Shown one piece after another: positions 1 to 12,758 of a stretch of 64,000 nt of DNA (position 1 is its first letter; every line of letters starts with the position of its first letter). Where the stretch lies: contig BCIG01000015.1 in assembly GCA_001599915.1 (NCBI GenBank), forward strand, positions 558,001 to 622,000, written 5' to 3'. The stretch comes from Symbiotaphrina buchneri (lineage: Eukaryota; Ascomycota; Symbiotaphrinales; Symbiotaphrinaceae). The notes beneath the pieces were generated by a model, which saw only the letters and a program-made list of their open reading frames with translations, searched no databases and was not told where the DNA came from. Made by a program: the position numbers and the translations under genes.

Positions 1-776
1 TGGGTACAAGGCTCGCCGAGTAACTGTACGGACGGGAAATATCTTGGGTCTCGGACACTGTCGATCAACTCTAGTAACGGATCATAGTGAAATTACCTTA
101 GGAATGAATCTCTGAGGCGCAAGACGGGGCCATATCGGTTTGTGCGCTCGGCAGATCACCTCCGCGCTTCTTGGCGATGGAGACTGAGGAGTTCGACGAA
201 TGCAGACAGAAACATACACCGGCGGTGTTGCATTTGATATTGGCGCCGCCGGTGATGCTACTGCACAACGTAGTTCCCTCACAGAACTTGTACTTCCTGG
301 TACAGTAGGATTAGCTTACCCAGAGCTCTGACGCCCATCACAGAGCATGCTTACATAGTGCCCCACTGGGCGTTTCACCAACGGTTTACCGAACCATCAA
401 CTTGATGATCTTGTTCGTACCTACTGTATCTCATCTTATCCTGTACCACTTCTGGTGTGGCCGGTGCTGGCACTGTGCCATGTAGATTGGTGAATATTGA
501 AGCCTCCAATAATAGTGGCGGGTTATCACCTTCCAGGAGATAGCCAGCCGTATCTTAAGTACCAATAGGGTAACGTAAACGTACCTTAGGAGGCCCTCCC
601 GTGCCTTATCCGATCTGCCCAGTGCCCACGAGGACATGCGGGGTGCGGACGAGAAGATCTCCCTAATGATAAGCCGAGGCTGTCGGCGTAGGCCGCTGGA
701 CAATAAGGTACTTCGTACTCTGCCCACTCCCGGTCCAGGGCTGCATTTTCGTGCATTTTGGATAAGGTACCTCACT

Positions 777-1553
777 TAAGGTACCTTATGTCCCAGGGTG
801 GTGGTCCCGCAACCTCGTGGTCGGTGCTCTGGTACGTAAAAGGGCCTTGGTCATATGGACTGAAGGTAAGGTACCTTAGCTATAGGTGATCCATTTCCGC
901 TGGCTCCCTTGCTTCAAAGGTAGGGCTCAAGATACCTTTACCTTGCGTTAAAGGGCGAGTACTGACCTGACTCCGTCGGTATCGAGTACGCAGGCAGGGC
1001 ATGTATTACCTGCCTTGCTCTCCTCATGAGATATTATGGCATCTGCTCGAGCCCGAAGATAAGGTACTTGCATCTAAGAAATAGTGTGGAGAAATGAAGG
1101 TGTCGAACTTGATGCCGCGTAAGGTCGTAGTGGGTAGCAATAATGTAGGCGTACCTGACTGAAGTTGGCTGTTTCGCGAAGGCATGCAATCGTCACCCAC
1201 ACCAAGCTCGGCAGCCTCCGCCAGAGATGATGCCCATGGCCTGGGGACGGCAGCAAATTGTAAGGTACCTTAAGATAAGGTACCTTACCTTACTCCACCG
1301 AGTACAGTAAAGTGAGCGTACGAGCCTGATCTTCACACAATAAGACATTTTGGATCGAGATCAACTGCTCTTATTATTATTGTTGCTGTTGTTGTTATTA
1401 TCATCATTATCAATTATCATTACCAGGCAGGAGGTACTTTCGTACCGAGGATTCTCATTTGTACACGGCTGGCGGGGGCTTCGATTGGGTGTGTGGTCGC
1501 CAGCTCGGACAGGGAAGGGGGGAGGAACCGAGCGCGGAAAGTAAGGTACCTTA
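777..1553. repeat. Cluster of five TAAGGTACCTTA palindromes
   Basis: The perfect 12-base palindrome TAAGGTACCTTA occurs at 777-788, 867-878, 1261-1272, 1276-1287 and 1542-1553. Near-copies lie around 555-600, 1060 and 1560. Weaker variants reappear only in intergenic DNA (around 11200-11235, 14730-14765, 61908-61920 and 63958). The function is unknown. It could be a dispersed non-coding repeat or a site for a dimeric DNA-binding protein. Confidence 0.8.
1371..1422 (+). repeat. TTR-rich low-complexity tract
   Basis: An imperfect run of TTA/TTG/TCA triplets. It gives a poly-leucine-like reading in one frame, but that frame shows no other sign of coding. Confidence 0.7.
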
Positions 1554-2493
1554 CGAATCTTACCTTAAGGTTTTAGTTGCAGCGTAGGGGATCGACAAGG
1601 CGCGCGTTCACCGACCAGCGACCACAGCGTCAAATCATCTAAGGTTTCCCTTTGGACGCCTTTTGCCCGCTGTCCTGCGCCAGTAGTAAGCCGAGAACCT
1701 ACGAATAAGACTTCTCGTACCTGGACGCATCATCTCCGGCGCGCGAGTATTGATCTCTAAAAGGCCTCAGCGTTCCGCTCGTCTCCCAGGCCCGACCTTG
1801 CCTACCTCACCTTACCTTACCTTACATTTTTAACTCTGATCTTAGACGGGAGCGTGCACTGCTGAGACATCCACACTTCGATTCACCCCCAGCCAAGGAT
1901 CATCTCCGTCTTGCGTACCCGCCGACCTCATTTTATTCTGACCTTTGCTGTGGCCACACCATCCTCTATTTGGCTCTGCACCCCACTGGACTTGTTACAG
2001 GCTTGAGGCTTAATCTTGTCACCTGGTGGGCCTGTGAGGACGGCGATCTTACGGAGTATAGAACTCGGACACCGTGCTGCTTAAACGCTTTGAAAGTTTA
2101 GTGGCCTCAGCTTGCCCGTCAATCCACCGCCATACCCGTTGGGAGACCTCCAAGGCAACGATCAGCATCTACATAATTTGCCGACGATGGGCCGTGCTTG
2201 GGCTTCGTGAGCCTCATAATCTGTTGGACTTTCCAAGGGGGCATCATCTCCGCTACCTCGCTGCCGGTAACGCTGTTAAACCAACTCAGAGGCGGCCGGC
2301 AACTTCATCTTTGGAGCAGCCCAGATTCAAGCCATAGATTGGCGGGAATCTCACGGCCCTTTTCTCCATTTTCACCACCTTCTTCCGTTCCTCGGTGGCA
2401 TCCACGGATACCCGTGGCCCTCTCAACCTTAGTAGCTTTGTCCAAAACATTATCACTTCGGCGACACCCGTGCAGCTCCTGCGGCAGACCGCA

Positions 2494-2517
2494 GAGCCAG
2501 CCAGCCAGCCAGCCAAG
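2494..2517 (+). repeat. (CAGC)n microsatellite
   Basis: A short tandem array of about five GCCA/CAGC units in the transcribed or promoter leader of the C2H2 regulator. Confidence 0.75.
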
Positions 2518-2859
2518 CAAACAACCACCCAAAACATCCCGTCAGCCGATCCACGTATCCCGACCTACCGGACGAACAGACGGCCTGGACTGTGGGGCTG
2601 CAGCTTACCGTTCGTGTCTCTTGACGCGGGTATATCGATTATCATAAGTTGTGCCTCGAGACCGGGCAACTCAGAGCACTTCTCAGCTCGGTACGCCGGG
2701 CAGTCACTGTCGACCTTCAATCTACAAGCCTACTGTAACTGCACAACCCAAGTCGACAACGTGTATTTTCTACGCTTAACTCTAGACTCGCTTGTTCGGT
2801 TGGCATTCCTCCCCTCCATTCCTGAGACTGAGATCCATCGCATCTCCCAGACGAAGAAG

Positions 2860-3343
2860 GTAAGCTCCGATCTTAGTCTACTGCACGCGTTTTAGCAGGC
2901 ATTGACCTTCTCCTCGATGCATACACTGCTCTGAAGCTAAATATATGACCTCGTTACTTGTATTGAACGCCTTGTCGCATTAGCAACCTGAACTGACGCG
3001 TTGAAAAGCCTCCGATACCTGAATCACGTTCCACAGGTGCAGGACTACACCACTTCTGGTTGCCTTGTCTCCCGAGCTGTCTTGCAAGGGCAAGTATTTG
3101 TTCGACATCATTTGCAGTATCGGGTGCAGTCCGTCATCTCTGAGACAGACTGCATTAATTAGCCCTGCTTCAGTTGATGCAAGGACCCTGAAAGGCTGAA
3201 GGACATACTGAGACAAGCGCTGAACAAGTCTGTCACTTACACTGGCAACTTCCATCACGAGCTTTCTAAAGCTTGAAGTCATCTGGATTTTGTTATAAGG
3301 TGTGGACTTGTGCATCCTGACCAGCTACCGTTTTCTGGATCAG
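2860..3343 (+). other. Candidate 5'-leader intron of the C2H2 regulator
   Basis: A strong donor (GAAG|GTAAGC) at 2860 follows a C/T-rich stretch typical of a fungal 5' UTR. A branch-like CCTGACC at about 3316 and a pyrimidine-rich acceptor (TTTTCTGGATCAG) ending at 3343 lie just before the ATG at 3360. Removing 484 bases would place a long leader next to the start codon. A nearer acceptor ends at 2898, but it would leave only a 39-base intron. Inferred from signals alone. Confidence 0.4.
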
Positions 3344-3359
3344 TCAGGCCAGCTCGGGC

Positions 3360-4818
<1,459 letters not shown>

Positions 4819-5766
4819 CGCTCTTATGATATGTATTCAGCCTCTGCATCTCCTTTCGAAAAGCTGTCGATACCCCAAGCACGGTCTATGGTTTTCAAAG
4901 CTGTTTATTTATTTGGTCGCTGCGCGCTTTCTTGCCGGTTGCCGGACTGGCGTTACGATGATGTGCTCCCTGCCATGATTATTCTTCTAAGGCGATTGCA
5001 TTTTAGTTGGCTTGAGAGCCGCTTGGCCGTGGAAGGGATGGCTTGGAAGCCGAGAATCAAGGCCCGCGTTACGGAGTGTGTAGCTGGAGAATGAGCGGTG
5101 CTGTAGTCATTTCCCGAGTTGTAGCATACCGCAGCAATTAAGCAGGCACCTATCCTCTGACCATAATACACACAGATACTGCAATGGAAAATCCTTGTAG
5201 TGAGTAGCAATAGTAGATGTTGGCGATGTATGCCGAATGTGGAGTGGTGCTGGAGCTCGGCGTTGGTGCCAAGGCTTATGCATCTCACGCTTCACGCTTC
5301 GTCATCGCTTCCACCACTCCTACTCCGTACGGTACTGCGAAGTATTACTTACTGTACGCTCCCTATCATCATCAGCCTTCTTCGGCCATCCAGCCATCGC
5401 GCGATCCCATTCGGCCTCTGATCTTATTTCCACATACCCAACACCCGCAGCTACCTGACAACATTCCTCGGTCAAGGTCATCTCGCTGAGGATCGCCTTG
5501 GCATCATACACTCCTTTCCTGCTACGACTCCGGCATAGGGCCTTACACCATCATTTGCTATTAGGACCACCCAGGCCAGCTCCCCAGCACGCATTCCATC
5601 TGTGATCTGTGCAATTGCTGCTCCCTGTCGCACGAAGGCTTTATAGCGTTGAAGGTCTTCAGCAAACGTTGACTGATCGAGTTTCTGGGTACCTTGGCCG
5701 CCAGCGGCACCACCATCTTCCCTCAAGCAGTGCAAGCGGCTTCAGCCGGGATACTGTGTCGCGACC
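4819..5766. other. Intergenic region, C2H2 factor 3' end to epsin promoter
   Basis: No credible gene is seen. The left part is presumably the 3' UTR of the zinc-finger gene. The right part, with a TACTCCGTACGGTAC-type string near 5322-5340 and a C/T-rich stretch, is the likely epsin promoter. Confidence 0.6.
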
Positions 5767-7643
5767 ATGTCTAAAGTGGTGCGTAGCGTCAAGAACGTCA
5801 CCAAAGGGTACTCCTCAGTGCAGGTGAAGGTGAGAAATGGTAAGTCATGCTCAAGCATGCCGTGAGATTCCTTCCGCCCTGTTCTAACTTTCCTAGCGAC
5901 CAGCAATGACCCATGGGGCCCTACGGGGACGGAGATGAGCGAAATCGCTCAGTTGACGTTTAATAAGTGAGCTTGCATTGCGCGCATTACACTGGAGTTG
6001 CTATTGATGAAACACAGCTCAACCGACTTCTACGAGATTATGGATATGCTGGACAAGCGCTTGAACGACAAGGGCAAAAATTGGAGACATGTGCTGAAGT
6101 CTTTGAAAGTCCTTGATTACTGTTTGCATGAGGGGTCAGAACTTGTCGTGACGTGGGCGCGTAAGAATATCTATATCATCAAGACCTTGCGGGAATTCCA
6201 GTACGTGGATGAAGACGGCAGAGATGTGGGACAGAATGGTATGGCACCTGATGCAACGACATCCCATTCGCCCTCTAATATCCTCTTGCAGTCCGTGTTT
6301 CCGCAAAAGAACTCACATCGCTCATTCTGGACGAGGACCGCCTAAGGAGCGAAAGATTGGACAGAAAGACGTGGAAGTCCAGGGTGACGGGTATTGAAGA
6401 AAGTGGTGGCCGTGGCGGGGGGTATGGCAGTGATACTGGATCCGCCCCGCGAAGGAGGCCAGAGCGGCGCCGTACTGATGATGAAGACGCTGAGTACCGG
6501 TTGGCGATCGAGGCTAGCAAGCATGAGGCTGAAGAAGAAGCCAGGAAGCGGAGGAACAAACCAGGCACCGATGACATGGATGACGATCTAGCAAAAGCAA
6601 TCAAGCTTAGTAAGGAGGAGGAAGAACTACGAAGAAGGGAGTTGGAAGAGAGCAACGCCGCCTCCTTGTTTGATGATGCTCCCGCGCAGACTAGTCAACA
6701 GCCTCAGTTTACTGGGTACAATCAAGGATATCAGCAACAGGCAGCCGTCGATTGGTTCGGCAACCCCGTTGACCAAGGTCAACAGTTCCAGCAACCTCAA
6801 AGTACGGGTTTCCTGAACGCAGCGTATTCCCAGCCGACAGGCATGCAAGTTCAGCCTACAGGTTACCAAAATGGATATGCGAATGGATTCCAGCCGCAGG
6901 CTTCGGGATTTGGACAACAATTTGGGATGCAGTCACCAACGTACCTACAGCCTCAGGCGACCTTGCAGCCGCAACAAACTGCCTACGCTGGAGGCTTCAA
7001 CAACCCTTATGCACAGCAGACAAGCGATTTCAACACTCAGGAGCAGTTCCAGAACTTCACTCAAACAGGGAGCAACAACCCTTGGGCCAGCAACCAGCAG
7101 CCTCAGCCAGAAGCCCTGAAACCGGCACCAACAGGTTCAAACAATCCTTTTGCATCCTCATTCAGCCGGCCACCTCCTCAGCAGACTGGCCCGCCTTCGC
7201 TCAGCACCCTTCAGGAACAAAAGACGGCCGTCCAGTTCAGCCCAAGTTACGGTCAGCAACCGTCATTTTCGCCTCAACCAACACCTCAGAAGGAGCAGAA
7301 TCCGGCACATGCCCATCTCAATGCTCTGCTCGCTTCGGGCGAAGGCCAAGATACATTCGGAAACGTGGGAAATCTACGTATTCCGGCACAGCACACCGCA
7401 CCTGGTACCTTCGTGAATTCAGCCGGCGCAGGTCTTGGCAGGCTCAATGCCACCCAGACAGGCAACAACCCGTTCTTGCAATCCCAATATACCGGTATGC
7501 CTCAGCAGAGGTTCGCTCCTGCTCAGACCGGCCCTGCTGGGGGCTTCGGTGGCAGTCCGTTTGGAGAGCAGCCGTCGAACAACCCCTTTGGGCAGCAAGG
7601 TGGACATCAGCAGCAACAGACTGGCAGTTTGATCGATCTATGA
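5767..7643 (+). CDS. ENT1: Epsin (ENTH-domain endocytic adaptor, Ent1/Ent2 type)
   Basis: An endocytic adaptor that binds PI(4,5)P2, ubiquitinated cargo, EH-domain proteins and clathrin at cortical endocytic sites. Four exons (5767-5839, 5897-5966, 6018-6238, 6292-7643) encode 571 residues. The ENTH domain spans residues 1 to about 150 (starts MSKVVRSVKN; includes NDPWGPTGTEM and the KNWRHVLKSLKVLDY helix). Two ubiquitin-interacting motifs follow at about 189-203 (AEYRLAIEASK) and 218-233 (DDDLAKAIKLSKEEEE). The Gln/Pro-rich tail carries several NPF motifs (NPFASS, NPFLQS, NPFGQQ). The last four residues, LIDL, form a C-terminal clathrin box as in yeast Ent1/Ent2. Three short introns all fall in the ENTH part. 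Every module of the family is present in the usual order. One gene here corresponds to the yeast paralogue pair. Confidence 0.96.
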
Positions 7644-8435
7644 TCCCTGGGCATCCCTTCAAGATGACCGATGCTGTCCGAGTCAAGCTCTGCATGGAGC
7701 CCTCGATACCCTGGATCAGCAATCCTAGATAGAGATTCGCCCGGTGCAGAATTGTCATTCCAGCAGAACGCCCTTTCTTCTTTTCCGTCAATCCTTCACA
7801 TCAGACAGCCAGCAGCTCTGATTTAACTTTGCACGAAGCTAGATCTCCCGGGAGCGCAATGCTTCGTTTTGCGTGTTTGTGAGGCCATCGCTGCCATTTC
7901 GACACTTTCCCCATCTCTTTCATTCTCCAGGGCTTTTTTGCTTCCAATGCTTTGGGGCGACGGGGTTTACTCAGGGGTCTCGTGTCCATAGGTACCTAGG
8001 CAGTAACTAGCTAAATACTAAGTTTGTGTTCCAGAAATCCGAGTGGCTCTCGCTGTGACACACTCCCGTATTCTGTAGGCTTCAGGCAATGTACAGATAA
8101 CGTCCGCAGTGCAGACTGACTCAAGCTATTACGATAATTATACCGTACTACTATTGGAACCTACCACCTAAATACCACGGCCTGACGTGATCGGGATGAT
8201 CCAGACAGCTAGCTCTGTTACTGATACTGATAGCGAATCGTCTTAACTCGAATCAACATTATATTTCGAGCGGCGAGAACCCGACTCCTATTTGACGGTT
8301 TGAACAGAATAGCCCGCGTAGTAGTAAGCAAACTCCGGTCATTTTTGCCCCCTTGAAATGCCCAACCGAATGCGTGCGTCATCACAATATGAAAAATATG
8401 AAATATATGAAAATATGGTTATCCCAATCCAGCGA
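7644..8435. other. Convergent intergenic region
   Basis: This lies between the 3' ends of the epsin and F-box genes. No coding frame or RNA gene is seen. AT-rich strings near 8385-8415 could serve 3'-end formation on either strand. Confidence 0.6.
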
Positions 8436-10103
8436 TCACAGCTTAAACATATAGTGGATATAAAGACCGGCAGCAGGACCCCCGGCCACCGGCAGCTTGC
8501 GCATTCCCCACCACTTAACCCCCCATTTCCATTCCCGCGAGCCGTCATCACCGTCAGATCCATCTTTGTGGGCGCGGGCCGTCCGCACATACCAACCTCT
8601 TCTGCCGAGCTCTTTGACGTCCCACCCTAGCCGTCTGCCCGTCGCCGGCCGATCCTTGAAATCCTTGAGTACTTTCTCGCCCAGCTCGATCACCTCCAGA
8701 GGCTCCGCAGCGGCGGTAAGAAGTAATGAATTGGACACCAATCCACTGGCAGTGATGCCCCGAATGCCTGTGAGGTCCAGGTAATGGAGAGCGGAGGGGA
8801 CCCACGTGGCTTCCTCGACAGTCATGTTGTCGTCCGAGCATGCATTTGGCACGTTCGGGACAAACAAATGGTTGATGTCTCGCATGGAGAATTCAGAAGA
8901 GGCTATCCCTAATTCCTCTAGATGCTTCGTTAGAGGCAACAGCATGGGTAGGTGATCCGGACGCAGTTGTGCTCCGTTGAGGTTCAGTGACCGCAGCGTG
9001 TTGGGTAGCTGCGGGAGCAGTTCCGAGATGAGCGGTGCCCAGAGCAGGCGGTAACGAGAGATGTCCGCAAGCAAATTGAGATAGACAAGGCTACTTCTGA
9101 CAGAGGCATGCATTGTGAGGAACTTGACCACGCCTTCACCACTGACCTTAGTGCATCGAGCCAGGTTTAGATGAGTGAGCCGAGCTGTTTCGGAAATGGA
9201 CCATAATCCTTCGTCGCTGATCTGCGTACGAGCGAGGTCGAGATGCGTAAGGTGCGGCAGCCGTGGTAAGAGCACATCGAATACGTCAGTTGGGAGCGTA
9301 TTGCACTCGTGTAAGCTCAATCGTTGCAGGGGAAGCACAAGTGGTAATGCAAGATTGATCGGGCTGGTCAAGTGAAGAATAGCATCCTGAAACTCGGGGG
9401 ATGAGCAACCACAGCAATCTAAGCCCTTCAAATGAGGCAGACCCGTGAATATTTGTTCCAGGACCGCTCGGTCAAGATCGCTATCCACATGTTCTTGCAA
9501 CAGGAGTTCTCTCAGTCGTGGTGTCAATTGAAGGCACTGCAGCAGCGACCGAGCTGTAAGCATCTGGATTTCCGTGTTCATCTTCCTTGTGCGTCCGAGG
9601 CCAATGGAGCTGAAACAGGAGAAGTCCAAGCGGCGAACCAGCGACCCAAGAACAGGATGACAGGAGACTTGGTGGAGGAACTTGGAGAAAATCTTCGAAT
9701 GGGAAATGCTTATATGCTTGTAGAGCACAGACAAAGCTGCGGCATGTAATTTCTTGCATGCCAACAAGCAGGACACCAGGTCGGCATTACGGGGCCCGTA
9801 CCCATCAGAAGGCGTGTCAACGAAAAGTAACTCGACAATCTGGGCTATATTGGCACACCATTAGCGTGGGATTCATATGTCTATCAACGGAATCTTCATA
9901 CTCAACACCTCGAAGGGTAACACGTCTAGGAGAGCCGCAGAACTCCGCGGGCGGAAGACTTCCTGCTTCGCAGGGCGCACGCCTCTCGTCTTCCGATCGA
10001 GCTCCAGATCCCTTCGCAAGCTATCACGCCATCCGATGGATTTGAAGTCGCTGAAGCTTTTGCTGGCACGTCTCCCGCCCAGGCTGATCTGTTTCCATCC
10101 CAT
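8436..10103 (-). CDS. F-box / leucine-rich-repeat protein
   Basis: A probable substrate-recognition subunit of an SCF ubiquitin ligase. Two exons on the minus strand (10103-9902 and 9844-8436) give 536 residues. The 57-base intron has a GTATGA donor and ATATAG acceptor. Splicing rebuilds the F-box: LLDVLPFEVL from exon 1 joins TQIVELLF from exon 2 (about residues 58-75), followed by a helix with VSCLLACKKLHAAAL. Without exon 1 the F-box would be missed. The remainder (about residues 150-430) has irregular LRRs such as LPHLTHLDLARTQIS and LTHLNLARCTKVS. The start at MGWKQ was chosen because sequence upstream in the same frame looks non-coding, although the frame stays open to 10370. The C-terminal ~70 residues contain Trp-rich WKWGVKWWGMRK. 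The substrate is unknown. Confidence 0.85.
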
Positions 10104-11490
10104 GTAACTGCCACAGCGGCCGCAGAAGGTCGATGTGCCCACATTGCGTGCCGCGTATTCATTGTCTAATGGGCATCCAGGAGCAACGGACTCGCAAGTT
10201 AGTCGTCCGTGCACCGCCGTTCCGCTCTGATGGTTCACATCCGCAAAAGCGTCTTGCCTGGAAGCCAGCATGATCAGTCCGGCCGTTGGGGGGCAAAACA
10301 AGTCAAAATCTGCTGTTGGCTCAATTACAGTGTTCTCTGCAGGCGAACTGCACACTCTAGCCGTCAACACCCCGTTGATCGCCGTTCAGCCCCGTGCAAG
10401 GCGTGTTAAGCCGCCAGAGCGAGGGAGGAAAATTGACGGCGAGTGAAGGCTGAGGAGGTAGCGATGTACAAGGGTGAAGCAAAATCCTGCCATCCTGATG
10501 GACTGCTTTGTTGTTATATAAGGGAGATGTGTCGCGAAGCTGGTCAAGGCGGGGTTCGGATTCTTGTTAGTCATTGATTCCTTGCAAGACGACGCGCTCC
10601 GGGGCAGGCCCTTTAGGGCCAAGACCAATGGGCTCTACCCCATATGGTCACAAGGGAACAGTCGTACTCCACCGCAAAAGTGGTGGTCGAGGTACGAATC
10701 ATCGCAAGGACGGCGCGGAACGAATGTGCAACGTTGAATAATGAGAATCCACATGCAGTTACGTCGGCTCTGATGATGCGATGGGCGGTGCGGACGGCGC
10801 CATGGCCCGGAGATGATCCGTCCTCGCCGTCGTCTACGAGCTTGCGCCCCGCAACGTGTGGGGGGCGACTGGTGCCAAGCCGACCAAAGCAGCCGAGGAA
10901 AACTGTGCAGGTCAGGAGATGAGAAGAACCTGGCGGGAGGAGAGAAAAAAGAACCAGAGAGAGATTGGAGGAGGAGGCGAAAATGAGGGACGAGAAAGGA
11001 GGAGGAGAAGGAGAAGAATGACAACGACGGAAAACAAAAAAAAAAAAAAAACAAAAAAAAAACAAAAAGCAAACAAGAACGAATCCATCTGAGGTGGTCC
11101 GTAGATCTGACCATTATTGTTTGTTGTACAGTACTTCATACCTGGGAACAAGCAGTCCTTTGGAGTCTGACTCGCCCGATACCTACGTACACCCCCGTAG
11201 CTACCTTACCTTAGGTACCTTACCTTAGGTTGGCACCTTATCTATCTTATCTGGACCTGACCTTACAAACTAATCCGATAACCTCCTGTGATCTGTTTCG
11301 ATTGCCCGCGCTTCAGTATTCGCCCTCGATTGTCCAATGCCCCCTGTTTACTGATCCCAGTGACCTTGGTTCATTTTCCCACTGCAAAGGAGGCCAATCT
11401 TGAAGTGTGCAATCGCAATGACCTGTCTCTAATCTGCTCATCCGATCAGCATTCAATCCCACATCACGCCCCCGCGACTAAATACTGAGT
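10104..11490. promoter_or_regulatory. Divergent promoter region (F-box gene / cyclodeaminase gene)
   Basis: A 1.4-kb divergent intergenic region with no supported gene. It contains a polypurine tract (10912-11090) and a GGTACCTTA/CCTTACC cluster at about 11200-11235, 260 bases before the cyclodeaminase start. The open frames over the purine tract read as poly-Phe/Ser/Leu and are composition artefacts. Confidence 0.55.
10912..11090 (+). repeat. Polypurine (GA-rich, then A-rich) tract
   Basis: About 180 bases are nearly all purine on the + strand: GGAGGA/GAGAGA blocks, then long A runs broken by single C bases (about 11032-11080). Such tracts can form triplex DNA or exclude nucleosomes. No coding signal is present. 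Confidence 0.8.
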
Positions 11491-12758
11491 ATGCCTCTGA
11501 CGATCCTGACGGAGCGCGATGTGAGTAGCATCCTTCGCTCACTGACCGTCGACGAGATCAAGGAGCTGCAGGCCAACTTATCGGAAGCTTTGAGGGCTTA
11601 TTCCACAGGTCAGCTGCCATAATAGGCTTGACCGATCATCCCAGCTAAACCCGCTCCCCAGGGACCAATGCCGATGGCTGTTCTGCGTCCTGCCAGCCAG
11701 ATCGGGTCTCCACCACGAAACCTGGATTGACTACATTGTACATGCCAGCTTCAACCCCAAACAATATCGGAGTCAAGGTTATCACATTGCCACATGGGGC
11801 CGGCCCCACTGACGCGGGCTCTTCGGCATCTCCTTCGTCTTCCAATACCACCTTGGATGGCACAACACCAGATGGCCGCGACAGAGCGTCGCTCACACTG
11901 ATGGACGCCATTGGCGAACCGATAGGTATGCTTAATGCCGAAGAGTTGACAGCCTTTCGCACCGCTCTGATATCCACCACAATATTCAGTCGGAGAGGCC
12001 ATGTGGGGACCATTACCGTATTTGGAGCAGGAAAGCAAGCATACTGGCATCTTCGACTTGCCTTACTCCTACGCGGGGACGACATTCGACGCATAAATGT
12101 TATCAATCGCTCTTTCGAGCGGGCCCATAAGATGCTTCAATCGCTTTTCAAGATCTCCGAGGGAGGAATTGGTCATCCGGAGAATGTCAAGGTCAGCGTC
12201 CTCACGCCTGACTACGTCGAGTATGACCGCCTCAGCAAGGAGGAGATCCGCAAGGCGGACGTGATCTTCTGTTGCACGCCCTCGTTAGAACCTCTCTTCC
12301 CCCCTGAATACCTCACCTCGACCGAAGGTCGCAAGAAAGGCCGCTACATCACGGCCATTGGCAGTTACAAACCCCACATGATCGAGATCCACCCTGACAT
12401 CATCAAGCAAGCCGTTGCCCCTCAGCATAACAGGCATCACCACAAGCACGCTAACCAGGGCGGCGTCATCATTGTCGACACCTTGTCCGGATGCTTGAAG
12501 GAGGCCGGTGAGGTGGTCCAAGCGGGCTTGACGCCCCAGCAGCTGGTAGATGTCGGTGAGCTGGTGATGCTCAAGAAGCAGGTTCTGAAAGAAGTTGAAA
12601 TGGGTGGCGGGGGATCTAGTGGGCTTCGGGAATGGTTGATGGATGGCAATGTCATTTACAAAAGTGTCGGGCTAGGGCTCATGGATGTAGTGGTAGGAGG
12701 GGATATAGTACGGCTGGCCGGCAAGAGAGGCGTCGGTACAGTCATAGAGAATTTCTAA
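11491..12758 (+). CDS. Ornithine cyclodeaminase / mu-crystallin family protein
   Basis: An NAD(P)-dependent enzyme of the family that includes ornithine cyclodeaminase (ornithine to proline), ketimine reductase and bacterial alanine dehydrogenase. The exact substrate cannot be read from sequence. Two exons (11491-11608, 11662-12758) encode 404 residues. The Rossmann nucleotide-binding motif VFGAGKQAYWHL is at about residues 159-170, preceded by the family stretch LMDAIGEPIGMLNAEELTAFRTAL. A Ser/Thr/Gly-rich insert (residues ~86-115) and an extended middle segment make it longer than the ~330 residues usual for bacterial relatives, as is common for fungal members. A small His/Lys cluster (HNRHHHKH) lies at about residue 295. 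No catabolic gene partners lie next to it. Confidence 0.88.

Larger units (their letters stand above)
1..2073. other. Gene-free upstream region
   Basis: I see no convincing coding region here. The open frames are short, lack codon bias, and overlap in several frames. The stretch is rich in AAGGTACC/GGTACCTT strings, with five exact TAAGGTACCTTA palindromes between 777 and 1553 and CCTTACCTTACCTTAC near 1805-1825. It most likely belongs to the distal promoter of the C2H2 regulator that starts at 3360, or to the flank of a gene left of the window. Confidence 0.6.

Noticed and set aside
1350-1544. Poly-leucine small ORF with a signal-peptide look
   Set aside because: The Leu run is a microsatellite-like TTR tract and the rest of the frame shows no coding character.
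2395-2895. 166-codon + strand frame upstream of the C2H2 gene as a separate protein
   Set aside because: No recognisable domain and overlapping frames of similar length. It is more likely leader sequence, since it ends at a strong splice donor.
10613-11114. Phe/Leu/Ser-rich minus-strand frames of 150-159 codons
   Set aside because: They are produced by translating the polypurine tract from the other strand. The composition explains the lack of stops.
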